Below are positions 22,541 to 37,800 of a stretch of 64,000 nucleotides of DNA, piece after piece; position 1 is the first letter of the stretch, and every line of letters starts with the position of its first letter. The notes beneath the pieces are model-generated. The model was not told the origin of the DNA and made no database searches. It was given only the letters and a program-made list of their open reading frames with translations. This stretch comes from Ectocarpus siliculosus (taxonomy: Eukaryota > Sar > Phaeophyceae > Ectocarpales > Ectocarpaceae). A program made the translations under genes and the position numbers. The stretch covers positions 1,415,489-1,479,488 of the forward strand of contig FN649747.1 in assembly GCA_000310025.1 (NCBI GenBank). Reading direction: 5' to 3'.

Positions 22541-25500
22541 CCGTCGTAGGGATGGCTGGGTCGCCTTTACGTCTGCACATCGTGGAATAGAAAGCTGGGT
22601 ATCTCCGGGGCGTTTCTAATGTAAAACCGATACATCTCAGAGATAAGCTGTGTATACCTCTACGACTTCCTGTCGCCCCCTATTGTGCGAAGTAACGTTG
22701 CGTTTTTTGTCAATAAGAACGTACCCTCAACAACACATTGGGGTCCGCACGCCGTGAGAAAGGCGTGTGAGCGGGGAGCGCCAATCTACAACCCACGGGT
22801 CGTGACCAACAATCATCACCCAAACTATTACTCCGTCGAAACCACGATATAGGTATCTTCCTAGGGGTAGGGACGCACATGCGACTAGTTAAGATCTGGA
22901 GACCACGGACAATACCTATGCTACTGCTCCGAGGATGTTTTTCAAGAAAGATTCATCGAATACAGTGACCATTCCAGTGAATCTCGGAGATGTGGCGATG
23001 CCCACGAGGGCCCTCTCTCGCTCAGTTCCACCTTTCTTGAAACTAGCACCTCCGAGTAACCTCGGCCACGCTTGGCTATTCCTCGCCACATGTCAAGAGA
23101 GCAAATACCTCCGCTTGTGAACGGCTAATCACCACTTCAGGGACTCTGACTCTGAGAAAAGGTACTCTCAACACTCAGCAACCCAACCCAATCCGATCCA
23201 ACCAACCCTAACCTCAACCCCAACCCTCAAGTAATAGGGTGTCACGAGGGTCACGGTGACGTACATGCCACTTGGTGTAGTCTGCAGGATAGGACGGCCG
23301 CGCGCAGGCACCATCGACCAATCAGAGGTTTGGGTGGTGGTTCTCCGTCACCACCCACAGCTAGGTGTTTCCATGCGAGGGCGTGTACTAAGGGTGGGTC
23401 TTGTCACCGCAGTGCTCCATCGAAAATCGAAAATCGAAAATCGAAAATGCCACTGATTGGACAACTGACCCTCTTTCCGCCGCCGGAATTTCGATATGGA
23501 AGATTGTGTTCCGAGAGCGAATCGATATGGAAAAATCAAAGCGATAAACTGAATAGATCGAAATGGAACATCGAAAGGGTGAACGGGAACATCAAGTTGC
23601 TTGTCAGCTGCTTGCCAGACTCTCTGAAAGCCGGAGATGCCTTCATATCGCTACCCATCTAGCCACCTACAGACTGCTTGGTGATGCAAGCGATACCATG
23701 GCAGAAAGCTGACATGCAGCAGAGCACGGTATACTTCCTTTGAGCGAGATTTGCTCTACAATGGGAGATTATTTTCTGCCAACGGCATCACTTCCAGCTT
23801 TCCTCCTTCAAACCAGAGTATTCAATCACACATTGCTCGGTGTGTGCGCAGCGTACCGATCCGAGACCAACATTTTTCAACCCGCCTGATCATGACCGAC
23901 ATCCGGCACTATCGTTCGTTGTCTGGGATGCCCTGGCTCTCATGGCCACGGTGTGAATCATTGCAACGGACACTTTTTCAGGCGTTTATTGTGTCATCGA
24001 TGTTAGTTTCCATTTTCGATTTCGATGCATCGCCATGAGCGTTCGAGTAGAGCCAACTCGATTGAGTTCTCGGGTGGCAGGACCCACCCTAACCCTCGAG
24101 ACAAAAAAAGGATCAGGGATCAGGGAACAGGGAACTCAGAACTCCCTGGTCCCTGTTCCACGTCGTGTGTCCCATAACCGTGATGCATGCAACAATATTC
24201 AGACATGGAACACAAAACATTTCGTGCGGCCCGCAGGCACTCGGAGCCAACAAACACAACCGAAAGAGGAAGAAATAGGGGTGATGTGCAGGAAGAGGGG
24301 TGGTGTGAGATTTGAAGATATTGACGAGAGCGCCCATAGTCTACATTGTGTCAGTTAGAGCGAGCTGTGCTCGTCGTGCAATCCGCACCCTCGAGAGTGC
24401 TCTGGAAAGGGTTGATTCTTGAGTTTCGGTCAACGGAAGCTTGCCGTCTTCTTGGCACTCTTTCTTCTCCAATACAACGGCCACACGAGCATCCGCTGCC
24501 GTTTTTTCGCATGCGAGAACCTGATGGTGGCATGTCCTATCGCTTGAACCGTTCGCAGGCAGCACCTGTGGCAGCGACATGCCCGAATTGAACACACACA
24601 TCCGCCCGCCACGTCCTGATTTGCCACCGACGAGCCCGTGTTCCACATGATTTGTTGGACAACTTCAGTGAATCCTCCTTACAACTATCCCGTGTCGGGA
24701 TCACCGAAAAGGAGGAACTTTGGGGGTCGCAAGTGTTTCCAGGAACGATATTCTGCGTTTTCGGCAATCAGAGAAATACCCCGAGTTCCCTAGAGAACCC
24801 TGTCCCCTGTGTTGTGGGGGTACACACACGCACGCTCTGGTGTGCGAGCGGGGAGAATCTGCAGTCTGCTGGCCACTACACTTGTGCTATGAATAGGCAC
24901 ACAACAAGCAGGATAAATGGGCTAACCTCCTCCTCAAACTCACCTTATCTCGATGAACGAAGGGATAGCGGGTGTCTCCGTCCTCACTCCGTGCCCTAGC
25001 TTCGCCTTCGCGGCAGCTCTGCTGGTACCATGCAACAACCTTAAACCCCCACCACTTGCCTTGCTCAAGAACGCGCACCCGCATTCTAACTGCCGGTGAG
25101 ATAACGCACCAGCAGTGCCAGTAAATATGCAGCAGCTGCGCCTCCTCGGCAAGTGCCTGGCAGCACGAATCTCGCGTGACGCTTGGGCCACATGAGACGC
25201 TTCGGCATCACGGCGTTCCGGCAGCCACAGCTTGCAACATGGGGCCGCCAATCTTCCACGACCACTCGGAAGGAGCCTCCGCCTAGCCAACAACATGCTG
25301 CGAGCGTTGGACAGCAGTCTTGCTGTCAAACTTCCCTCCTCTCTCTCTCGCCAGCCTCTGCCCAGTTGCAGCTTGCAGCGGAGGGGCTCAAGGGTGCGGC
25401 GGGATCAACCTCACACATCGCGCACCGCGGCAGGACAGAGGAGAATGATAGCCCGCATTCAGCACCCGAAAAGTAATCCGCGAAATGGTTCAGGTTCAGG

Positions 25501-25687
25501 TTCAGTTCAGACGTTTCAGTTCTCCTCGTTATTTTCCCTTCGACATCGTATTTACGACATGAATAAGTTCTTGATGGGCGAGGGCCCCGCGTCTGTGGAC
25601 GCAGTAACATGCATGGCAGATCCAGTCAGAGCATGTGGCGTATGAAACTACTACTCCGATTGCCGTGCTGTAGACCAGGTGGGTAAA
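22541..25687. other. Intergenic stretch between the divergent IF-2 and CFAP65 genes
   Basis: About 3.1 kb separates the two start regions, which point away from each other, so both promoters should lie here. I see no recognisable gene. Small features are four copies of ATCGAAA at 23421-23448 and an inverted repeat (GGAACAGGGA and its complement) at 24125-24160. Degenerate CCCTAA-like words near 23205 are too few to call telomeric. No promoter element can be assigned with confidence. Confidence 0.5.
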
Positions 25688-25855
25688 ATGGTGCTGCCGA
25701 GAGGTTCTGATGATGTCGGTGGACACGGCGAAAGCGGTCCCTGGCCAGGCGACAGCGGGTGCACTTCGGCGGAGGTCGGTACCTTGGGAACCGTAGGCGG
25801 GGCGAGGGGCTTGGGGCAAACCGGGGAGGTGCTCTCGAGGAAGAGCCGCCTACAG
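25688..25855 (+). CDS. CFAP65: CFAP65 putative first exon
   Basis: An ATG at 25688 opens 56 codons of Gly/Ser/Pro-rich sequence ending SRKSRLQ at donor gtacgc, in phase 0 with the next exon (VFGIDC, 26703). The N terminus of this family is poorly conserved, so the call rests only on frame, position and splice signal. A different or additional 5' exon is possible. Confidence 0.45.
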
Positions 25856-28800
25856 GTACGCAACTCTGGGGGCGTGAGCTTCTGTGTTCCACGCAAGCCA
25901 AGGTTCCGTCCTGTTTGCGAACGGGACAGGATGTTGACCGGTCGGCGGCAGTGTTGATACAGGTAGATAATCAATGTCAGATACAACACCATTTAAGCCC
26001 TACTGCTGTACTCACGAAGAGATGACTTGCCATCGCTGGACAGCAGCATTCGGCAAGAATGCGTGCTCGTGGAGGCTACCACATGATTTTTCTGGGACGA
26101 TCGCGTGTGTCCAGCCCATTCACACTCACATTATAGATCTTACTCCTCCCAAACATTCGCAAATGAATGATTCCGAGATTCTGGGATATAGAATGCTGCT
26201 GTACGTTGTATTCATGAGCGAAAAGATCCACTTCATAGTTGCGGGGTATTCGGATTCCACAGTCTTTCGAACTGGGGCTTGACATACCAGCAAGCAGCTC
26301 AAGCGCCGGTGAAGTAGACTAGTCTATGCGTGTAGTCTCTTGTTCGATGGTAAATGGTGTCCTGGCGTGGTTCCTCTGCGGGGTCGCACAGAGTAAGAAA
26401 GTTTCAGAACAAAGCGCGCTCTGCGGTGCGCTCTCCAGTGGGTTGATGTCCTAAATAGAAAGCTAACATATTCAGAATGAAATAAGGTTTTGCCGCTCGT
26501 GTTCTATACCTGAAACGTAAATTCGGGAGCAATTGGCGAGCGCGAAACTGCTGTCCATTGCTAGATGTTGTAGAAACATGAGTTATGCTTGATTGCTAGA
26601 TGTATGTAGAAACATGAGTTATGCTTGATTAATTCCAAAGCGCCAAGTAGCACTTTCACAGGTCAATGCTGTTGTTTGATCGGCTTCTAACATCTCGCCC
26701 AGGTCTTCGGCATCGATTGCACGGGGCCATTTGGTGATGGCATTGTTTTCAAAGGCGGAGAATGGGCCCCGGGCGGCGAGTATGTGCAACGACTTCGAGT
26801 CAAGAACGTCTCACCAAAGCTAAAGAAGCTCAAGTACCGCCTACCAACGACCAAGTACTTTTCGCTGGCCTATCCCGAGGTTATCACTCTCAGCCCGGGA
26901 ACAATGCAGGTATGAGCTGCACACGAAGATGAGCAGGGCAAGGATGGCCTCAGCCGAACCCTCGAGTTTTGAGGTCGTCATACTCTCGCATACTTTGCAT
27001 GGTGCATGCTAATCTGAATCTTAATTGAACCAGCAGTTTGGTCTTGCAAAAGAAGTATGAAATACGAACTGAGGAAAATCACCTGCTGGTTTAAAAGTGC
27101 ATGGTCTGAGGTAAAGGTAGATGAGATGCAAGCGTGTAATCATCTACCATGAGCCCGCGTACCGTGCTGTCACCAAGCTGTATTCCATTGAACTACTATA
27201 GTTTTGGGTCTATTGTGAGGAACGTAGCACGACATTCTCGTGAACCTCAATGAAGAGGCGTAGTCTGCCGACCGGTTCCTGCCCCGTGCCCCAAGGAGCC
27301 CATCGTAAACCTACCAGCACCTGTTCGACCTACTGTAGGTTCTTCTCACATATGCAATAGGAAGTATACTCTATCTGACATACACCACAGCTTGCCCCTA
27401 AGATGGGAACATGCTAGCAAGACGAGGCCTTGGTTTGCGGCGTTGCTTTTTCCAATAGCAGGCCCAAGACAGCACTCATGATTTCTGCCAGAAGGAGCGG
27501 CGATTCTTGATAATACACTTCCCTTTTCTTGGTACGGGGCAAGCAGGAAGTGGATGTGGTTTTCCGGCCAGTGTCGAGCGAAGTCTACGATGACGTCATC
27601 CTCTTCAAGGTCCTAGACGGTCCAAACGCTGGAGGTTTCAACGTTCCTGTTAGAGCGCTCCTCCCGACCTTGCAGGTATGATTAGGGCATCGTAGCGTGG
27701 GAGGAAGCTGGACAGCACAGGGGATAGTCTGGAGTAACCTTGTGCTTTCCTGCCTTTTCGTCGGGCGTTAAACTGAGGGGGGCTTCGGGCCTACATCCCT
27801 ACCCGTCTTGCCGTCCCTGCTTTGGTCTAAAGAGACACAACCAACATGCCCTTTACCTTCGTATATCCTACCCTTCCTGCCGTGCCTGCTTTGGTCTTAA
27901 GAGACACAACCATCAAGACCTTTTTACTCCCCGAAATGGCGTTCTTGTCAGGTCGGCATCCCCGTCGGGTTAGACTTCGGCTACTGCCAAGCGGACGACG
28001 TGTCCGAGCTCGTATTTTTCGTGGAGAACACGGGAGAGGTGAGCGAAGACCCCCAAAGCCGTTTGGCGGTGAATAACACAAACACAAACGCAACTCTCGG
28101 TACATTTCCTCGACATCCCATTCTTTAACGCAGGAGTAAAGAATCGCTCATGTATCGCCGTCTTCTTTACTCTGCCGCTTGACCATAAACAATATGAGCT
28201 GATCTGTACATTTTCATCGAGAACAAATATTCCCATCTAAAGACATCCATATCTCATTTTCAGGGTAATCGAATGAAGTTTTAGAGCGCGTTCGGCGCGC
28301 TGCCCAAAACCCGGGACCGGGAGAAAAACATGAACGTTTCCGGCGCCTTGTATCCCCAACCGAAACAACGGAAGGTGCCTGCGCCATTCCAGTGGACGAT
28401 TCCCCCGCCGTTTACGATGTCCCCATCGGAAGGGGTCGTAGCTGTCGGCGAGTCAAAGGCCGTGACGTGTTCGATCAAGCCCACCGATGCCTCGGTTTTC
28501 GTGAGCCAGGCGGCGCTGAGGGTGGGGCAAGGGGTAAACGCCATCAAGCCCAAGCCCATAATGGATATGAAGGTGCCCGTTTCTGGATCAAGGATTGAGT
28601 CTCCCGGTTCAGGTTGAACTGTGTAGGGTCAAAGATTGGAGATAGTGGGACAATTGAAGGTGGGCTGTTGCTACGAGGCAAGCCCGATAGCCGCAATTGT
28701 TGTTAACGTATCGCGTAGAAAGCCCGCGGTGAGCGGCAGAAGAAATTTCTGTTGCAGAATCGTTCGGTCCTTCCGCTTCAAGTCTGGGCCAGTGTGTTTA

Positions 28801-31800
28801 GAGAACCAGCAGTGGGGGTATGCCGGTCAGACGGAACAACCATGCACAACATAATTCTGCCGGCGCATATATGGAAGAAATCGACGAGTCAGGGATGCGT
28901 ACAGCGTAGCATGCGTTGAACGAGCTGGTTCTCTTTTCGCTCAATTTCGTGGTAGCTCTGAACCGTATTCGCCTCTTATCCATCGGCCAGGCAACCCCGT
29001 CCAATGTTGTTGTCGGTTCTTCTACCCATTTTATCACACACCCAGGTATCCGCTGTCGGCAAGTACTGCTACGTCGTGCCTTCAGAAGACGAAATAGATT
29101 TCGGAGACCAGACTATCGTCACAGTGGGGGGAGGAGCGGGGAGTGATGCGCGCGGGGGAAGTCCACGGAAGGACTTCACCTTGAGAAACCAGAGCGTCGT
29201 ACCAGCAGCATTCTCCGTAAGATATCCCCTTTGACTTACTTGACTTATGGTTCGCCGTGGGCGTCTTCGTCGTTTTCGTCGTAGTGGTTGCCTTCGTCAT
29301 CATCGTCTTTCCATATGGTACAATTCCCGACGCTGGACTCAACACACGAATGTTGTCCGGAAGTCGAGCGCTGGAAGACGGGTTTTACCCATGTCCAATA
29401 GGTACGGTACAGAAAACCCTTTGCCAACAAGAAATCCAAACCGGATTGAATTCCATGTAGCTAAAATCAAGGGTAACATGTGGAAAAACGGTCTGTCTCC
29501 TTTCCAGATCCGTCGGCTGGAGGGGGATCGCGAGGCCGTGTTTTCGGTGCACCCTTGCGACGGAGTAATACCGCCGGAGGATGAAGTAGTGGTGACGGCT
29601 ACATACTCGCCCGTCTCAGCGGGCAGTTTTTCTAGGGACCACTACGAGGTTGTCACCGTCGGGGGCAACAAGGTGTGAGAAGAAGGGGATGTGACTGTCC
29701 ATCATTTATCCTAATCTCCCATAGCCGTGGTTGACGTTTTCGTCCTTCGCGTAGAAGACGTTCTGCCGAAGAGGGTCCTGCCTTGGACTTATCGTGGTGG
29801 CTCCGTTGAGACTCGGATGGCTTAGCCACCGTTCCGAGCAGTTGCTATCATGCTAGTCAGACGGCACAAGCCAGGGTGGCCCTCAACTTTCCTGGCAGCA
29901 AACAGGAATATTCCATAGAGGAGTGGAGACATACCGACAAGTACCACCACCCCTCATGCCACGAACTTCCTCTTGTTATTATCAAATGAGCGATAGTGTA
30001 TCACGTGACGGTATCCTTTCTCGCTCAGGTTGCGGTTGGGATCCAAGGCCGGGCAGTCGGGTGTTCTGTTCGGTTGGAAAAGAAGGAAGACCCCTTCGCC
30101 AGGGGGTGCGGTGTTCCGGACTCGGTGAACTTCCGCGAAGTGAAAGTCGGTGTGACGACGACACGAGTGATCAACCTCTACAACGAGTCTTCCACGCCAT
30201 GCCGCTACTGTTTCGTCATTCAGGTGCCGCGACGATTTTGACGAAAAGGTTGCGAGTATGAGTGCTCTCCGATGGACACGTTCAAACGGCAACGAAGAGA
30301 ATACCTCACTAAGAAGAGAATACCTCAATACCTCAATAAGTGAGAAGCGATGTGACATATTTGGCATCATGCCTAGATGATGTCACTAAAATACATGATA
30401 ATAACATCCCTCGGTGACTTTCGTAGAGTCACACTCTCTCGACAACCCCTTTATCCTAGTACGCGGACAGAGGTCTACCATCCGGATAGCGGGAAAAGGG
30501 TATGGCTGACCAGGTTGCTAATGTTACCGTTCGGCCACATATGGGAAGAGCGCATAGACTACTCAGTGGTAGGGAATCAGGTGACACTCACTACCTAAGT
30601 TACGCCTCGCCGGTATTACAAATACGTTTTTCGTACTTTTTTTCAACAGGGACACAGCTCAATCTTCCACTTCAGCCACACGCGGGGAATCATACCGTCC
30701 GCCGGATCCGAGCACCCCGGAGAGGCCCAAGTGACCCTCACGTTTACACCCACCAAGCCAATAAACTACTACAGGTAGGTGTGCTTCAACACATTTAGAT
30801 GAAAGGAGGTTCCAAACGGCACAGACTCAACATGGTCCATCCATCACCAAACCGTGTGCCAAACGAATACTCGCCGTATCTCAAATGTCATCTGTTCACG
30901 TGGTTCTCCACCGTGCGGCTTGCTTCTTTCCTAGGAGTATGCACAAAGAGTCTATGAAACAATTACTCTTCAAACCGTTTGTACTGTTTGTGGGTGGTTG
31001 CTCGACATCACCATAGTACCCAACACGCCAACAGTAGATTTTTCATGCAAACGACTATAATTTTGCAGTATTTCTCGTTTTGATGCCTCCCGCGGTGCTG
31101 TTTGCCGCTCGATGTTGCTACTTCAGGCGCGTGTTCTGTCTGCTGGAGAATCAACAACCTTTGGTGCTCGACGCCATGGGCACCGCGTACGTCGTGGCCA
31201 AGGGGGAGGTGCAGGAGCAGCGCCCGGCCCCTCTGAGACATGCTCACGTCCAAGCCTTTCGAAACAGGTGGTTCACCAAATCCACAAGCGTGCAGGGCTT
31301 TCGTTTGCTGGTGTGGTCTCGAACAAACAGGAGCTTGCACGAAACGTCAAGCGCGTATCGCTAGAAGGAACAGACTGCAGTCTGTGGGCCCGGAACTTGT
31401 CTCGCCAACGTAGAGTAGATGCGAATGTACCCTGTGCGTGCTGCAATAACTTCACGTCAGGCCAAAGTGAGATTGACCAACACTGTCAGTCCAGCCGTAG
31501 ACGTTCCAGCAAGAAGTACCTAATCTAGATATCAGTTGCAGTAGGAATAGAGGCTAACCATGCCAGGTCCTTACAAAACCTTAACAATCGTTCGCAAATT
31601 GCTGGAAAGGGAGAACGTGGGACTCGGCAATTTTTCGCCGGAGGCTCTGGACGAAATGCTGAAAACCGAGGGAATGAGCGATCTCTTCGCGAAGTGAGTA
31701 TCCGTGGGAATGTCAGCATCCATGGTTGTTGGTTTATGTGCATGGTGAAATATAGTGGGTGGGTTTGATATTGGGACGACTTGCTAGCGTCGGCATCCAA

Positions 31801-34800
31801 TGAGTGTTGTTGTATGTGTATGATGCAGAGAACATGGGTGGGTTTGATTTTGAAAACGGGACATTCTGCCTGCGTATCTATGTTGGAACTGTGTGCTTGG
31901 CCTTATTGAATATAAGAGAACACACGCACCGGCGATTGCAACGCACCGACCACGGTAGTAGACGAAAATCCGATCTAAATCACATGCCCAGAATATCTTC
32001 TAGGACAATCGTCCGATGTACCATACTCCTTTAAGGTTCAATGTATAACCCGTAGGTGTGAACAATGATCCGATTACTGAATCAATATATCGAAGACTGT
32101 TCTGGTCATACTCCTTAGGTGATTGCCTATGTACTAACTGACGTGACATCTCTCGACCTTCATTCGGAGAATACGACGTAGTTCAATTCGACGTTCAGGC
32201 CCGCAATCGCTTTCAACAGTGTTGGAGTTGCAAGGAGAGATGGGTGCATTAATAACCTCCCTGGACAAAAGATCTGGACGAACCGATTTTCTTGCCTATT
32301 TCTGGCGTGTTTGTTTTGTGCTTTTCTCCGTTCGGTCTTTTCTCGCTGAAACATATATTAGCACCATCACCAAAGCGAAAAGCCAACGCTAATGTCCACG
32401 ATGTTCAAAGCCTTCGGCACAGGTTATGTGTCAAAGTAGGCTGATGTGGAAGTGTTCGACAATCGATGAACGACAACATGGAAGGAGGGTTGTATGCAGT
32501 AACAGAACCAGAAAGCCCCCCACGCCACGGGGAAGTGACCGAGACCCTGCGGTTAGAGTACCACATCACAAAGTGCTATCCTCCAAGGCGACACGAAACG
32601 ACACAGGCCATCATTGAAAAGACAGGTACATCATATTCATCCGACACAACGTTACCTTCACAGCGTCGGTCCCCAGGGCACGCTTCCCTTCCAGCGGTGC
32701 AGCGTGCCGAGACCGCTGACTAGGAGCGGAGAGGCTACCCGAGTGCAAACAGCTATCGCGGCTGATTTCTTCATTGACCCGACAGGTGCACTCCATTCGA
32801 CTGTACCAGAACGTTGATATATATGGTTTACGGGGAGAAATTTGCGCCCACTTTACCCCGCGGAGAACAAGACTCTAAGAAATTAGTTCCGACGCGTAGA
32901 AAACCATTGCGATGGTGACTGAAGAAAGTAAAGCTCAGTCGCGTGCTCGTGGTTACTTTGCAACAGTTTGTTACCGGTGGCGTTGTGTTTCGTTGCACCC
33001 TACTCCTCACCGAACCTTCGATTTCCACACGATCAGATGCCTACATGAACGGGGTGTGCCTCGACCGGTCCAACGTCGACTTCGGTTTTTCTTCTGCCGG
33101 AGGACAGGAGACAATCACCCTGACCAACAACTCCGACACCGAGGTCAGCAAGGGTTGTGTGGAGTATCTTATCGCTGTGAGAGCTCATGCTGCGCCGTTG
33201 ACACAGCGATTAATTACAACCTTGAGTGCTGCAGGTGTGCAATTTCATTGAGCGTTTCATCTGGTGTCCAGCGCGACGTCGTTGTTGCACAGTTAACTTG
33301 TGTCGGTATCGGAGTGCTTCCAGTGTTGATATCCAAACCAAACCCGCGGACGTTCTTGAAGGGGTCCTGAGGCCATATTTGGCTGTGTCCTGCCAACACG
33401 ATTGCCTGACGCGCTTAACAATGGGGGCAACGATAAACTTCCTCATTTTCGGCGGTGGAATACCTAAAGTATTGCTTTCCTCAACGGACAGGTGCACGTG
33501 GTGTGGAACCTGAAGCCGCCGGGGGAAGGTGGAGGCGGCAAGGAAGCCGGGCCAGCGGGTCTTCAAGTGACACCGCCGGAGGCTCGCGTGCCTGAACGAG
33601 GGAGCCTGTCGTTCCGAGTAGAAGTGTTCCCAACCAAGGGCAACTGCTACTTTGCCGAGGAGGCCGAGGCGTTCGTGTCCCCCGCAAACCAAATGACCTT
33701 CAGGTGATGTGCATGAACAGCTGTGTACGGCTTGCTGTGCAATAGACGCGAGGAGGTTCGGCAACCCTGATCAGTTCTACCCTCTCACAAGGAGTCGGAG
33801 CTATCAAGGCCGAGGTCTCACAATTGGGCCGAAAGTAGAAATCGCCCTCAAAAGTAAAACATTCCATGAATGGACCGTACTGTAGTAAAATTCGATTCAT
33901 CCATTGCAGGTCCTATCGGATGAGCACCAATCAACCATGCACCTGGTAGTGTTCATTTCGGGGCACTTGAGGGTGCACATATCTGGAACCCAACTCGTGG
34001 GGGATCGGGATCGAGTCTCTTCGGCATATTCCTGGCCACGGCCGTTCTCAACACAATCGCGGACGTGTTGACCCTTGCCTCCAATTTTCCACCGCCGCCC
34101 CGGTGGTTCCATCTCCAACGACAGGACGGTGAAAGATGCTACGCAGCAGCCGCCTTGGTGCCTACCCTTGCGCGTGTTGGGCCACACCTTCGTTGGGGAG
34201 CAGTTCTTGGCTAAGGCCTCTCTTTCGACGCAGCATACGGGGCAGAAGCTGTGCTTCCCAGCGTGTCACGTCGGGGACACCGTTTACCAAACCATCAGGT
34301 GGGGCCAGCAGAAGGGTGCCGAACAAACGGGCGTTCGGTGGCCAAGAGGTACCGAAGATCAAGCTTGGCTTGTGAACCCTGTGCCTCAGCTTTGATTCGA
34401 AATTAAGCGTTGGAAAATCGGCAATTTTGGGTGTTCGTTGTAGCAGAGTGCTCTTTGGGTTCGTGCGGCCTCCTCCTTATTCTCCTCCTAGTTCAAAGCG
34501 GTAATCATTGGACTGCAAGCGGACCAAACGCCATTGAAGAGGAACTCTCCACGCCTTATTTGTGCCGAGGTTCCGGAATATCTCTCTTCCCGATAACCTT
34601 TACGAGTAGTCTTTTCAGCCTTGTCACCGCTGTACATACGTCTGATTGAACCCTGTTTAACAAGGGGAAGCACTTCCGCCTCCTTAGGCAATCGATGCTG
34701 AAGTATGGTGGAGACAGGCTATTTACCACTTGAAAACAGTTTATGAGTTTTAGAGGGTGGCCAAAACATGCGCTCTTCACACAACCGGTTGCTGCTGGTT

Positions 34801-37800
34801 TTGCGCCTTCTGTTCGGTCGCAGATTGTCAAACCAAGGCAATATCCCCGCGTGCTTCAACTTTCAGCCTGACCCGAGTGGTGTCTTCGCCATCAAGCCTT
34901 CCGTTGGTCTTGTCCCGGCCGGGGATTTCCAGGTACAGCAATGCTTCGACATATTTCTGTGCAACAACTGTGCCACATGAGACACGTACGGGTAGGCTTG
35001 GGTTGTGCAGCCAATCACATGCGAAAATAGCCAGAGATGCGTTACCCTTGGCGCAGAATGCGGCACCTAGTAGTTGCTGCGAGCAAGGATTAGGAATTGC
35101 TTCTGATCTCGAGACAAACGTCATGTCTCTTTCATCTGGAACGTCCCCGGCACCCTTCCACTGAGTATCATCTGTTTTCGGGTAGGATGGGCCAACAGTG
35201 GAAATATACCCTGAAGTCGACACAAACCTGGCGTCATGCCTGTCCGAATCGCCGTACCAACCATGTCTCAATGGCATTCATCGATCCCCATTCCGCCGGG
35301 TACCGCGTGTCGAGTTTCTCATCATCCTTAAATGGATTCTGGTTTCCCTTTCCTCCAATCACCTGGGACAGCTGTGCCTGGTGCGGTTCACGCCTCCCGG
35401 TCCAGGCGGCTGCCACCACCGCCTAGAATGCGTCCTGAACAACGATCCCGGAAGCACCGAACAAGCGGACCTGTTCGGCCAGGGGGCTTGGCCAGCCGTC
35501 GAGGTGACGTCTGGCGGGGGTGGGGAGGCGGGCAACGACGAGCAAGCGCGGTCGCTCGCTGCGGGATCGGTGGGGGCGAGCAGCGGCAGCAGCACAAGGG
35601 TCCGGGAGCCTTTGGATAGGGACGAGGGGTCAGTCGTTTATATGCGGCCCACCTGTGTGGGGATCGTCTCATCCAGGGTCGTCAAGGTGAGCTCGGAGAA
35701 ATCCGTTGTATCGTAGGTTAGTTTGTAGAGCTGGATTTGTGAAATTGTACAGGTTTGACTGTGATGGTTGTCACAGACAAATAACTGACTGTTCTAGAGT
35801 GGTGGGTAGGGAGAATAGTTTACCGAAGGTGTTTACGTATTGGTCACGTCGAACGGTTCGTCGTCTTTTTGGCTTCTAGCACGATCACAGAGCCCCCGCC
35901 CCCGTCCACAAGATATTTGCAGGTGCGCTTCAGACGTTTCAAATAGAACGATGTCCGAACTGGGTTCGGTTTCCGTCTTCGGTGCTGCACAGGTTGTCAA
36001 AAAACGCCGTTCCTGAAAGATGCCACATCGCAATTGATATCGTTTGCATCGGAACGTTTTAGGAAGAACACCCTTCAAAGCGGCAATACTATTCGTAGTG
36101 TGCATCTTGAAGATTACCGAGGGGCCATGATGCGTCGTTCTGGGGTATGCGGCGGGGCCGATTCCTCCCCAACTGTCCTTGAACGGCGAATATCACCCGA
36201 TCGTCTTGAGGCGGACACGCGTGGAAACGTTTACGTCATGCAAAGCACTACTGTACGCTCACGGCCGCACTTAATGCTTTCGGTTTGTACAGGTCAAAAA
36301 CGCATCAAGAATCCCCGCGATCTTCAGGATTGATACCCCCAAGGGGTCCTCGGGAGTTGTACGGGTATCCCCCATGGCTGGTCTTCTTCTTGGCAACCAA
36401 ACCAAGGCACTCCAGGTGGTCTTCGCTCCGAGAGAGACCAAGGGGTACCGATTCAAGCTTCCCATAAAGGTGATTGAGACCTACGGGGACATCGGTTGTC
36501 TCTCGGTCTTGCTGGAATGAGTTGCTTCCTTTCTAAGCCAGGCAGTGCTCAAGGCATAGACAGTGTGGCACGCGAATTCTGTGAAGCAAAGCGACGGTGG
36601 TGTCGTATCGCAATGAACGAATTGCTTGCACCGCCCCTTCCGCGATTGGTGTATCGCGCGTGAATTTTTCCAAGCCATTCTCTTGTCAGCATGAGCAGGG
36701 TATCGTGCCTCACAGGCCCTTTGGTACAAGGGCCGGCAGGCCTCGGCGTCATGTAGTAGCACGGCATGGTTTGGTTGCGCCCCATTGCTGCGCTATTGTT
36801 TATTGGGATGGAGGACTCCAGGAATTTCGTCGTAATCCAGGAAGGGGGGAGTCCCGTTCGTTTGTCAAACGCACTTGCATACACCTACCTCCTCTCACAC
36901 CGGTAGACCCCGTCTGCATCCAATCAATTTGGTCGGGGAAATGAAAACTATGTGCGTACATGCAGTCCTGCCAACGAACCCGAACAACCCTTCTTTTCTA
37001 CTCCTCAGGTTCGATCTATCTTAGGAGAAACGCCGGTGCTTACCGACTGTAGGCAGCTGGGGGAGGCCATGCCCGCCGATTTCAAGCCTGGGGCGTCCGT
37101 GACGGTCCTGGGGAAAGGAGAACAGGGAGCTGTGACGTTTCACCCGGAATCGTTGGCCTACAGCGTCAGGTTGGGTGAGTTGTTGCCTCTGCCTGTTTCC
37201 CGGAAAGCGCCTAGTGAACTGCTGGTATCCAAATGTGGTGGACGTACCTCGCAGAGATAAGAACCGCACGGTGTGAACAAGAATCCATGTCAGTTTCCGC
37301 AGCCGCACGAACACGAAAGGGTTCCCATAGCCGGAGGAAATACTATCGTGTCAAACAGTTTCAAAGTGCGATAATTCCTATCCATTTATGGTGCAAAGCA
37401 CGTATGCTCCGGTTGCTCGGCTCATATCTCTGCGAAACAATTGACTGAGACGAGGGATTTTTTCGGTTGTAAATGCTTACTTCTAAACCAAAAATGCTTC
37501 AAACAATGAACGCTGAAGTGAACACCCCGGAGTCCAAGGCGCTTGTGTTGGAGAACTGCTCCGAGTGCGACGTCAACTACAAGCTGTTCTACATCGCCAA
37601 CAAAGAGCCACCCCTCCGCCAGTCCTCGAAAGGTGGGCAAGAAAATTGTTGCGGGTAGGTGCGTCATTGGTATCTGCAGTCCGACGCCTAGGCCAACAGC
37701 TTGTACGAGGTGCAAAGGGAAAACGATTGGAGCCTCCCCCACGGCGCTTCCATGCCTTCAACAAGGTGTGCTTACACCCGGCTTGTAGAACCTAGCAGAC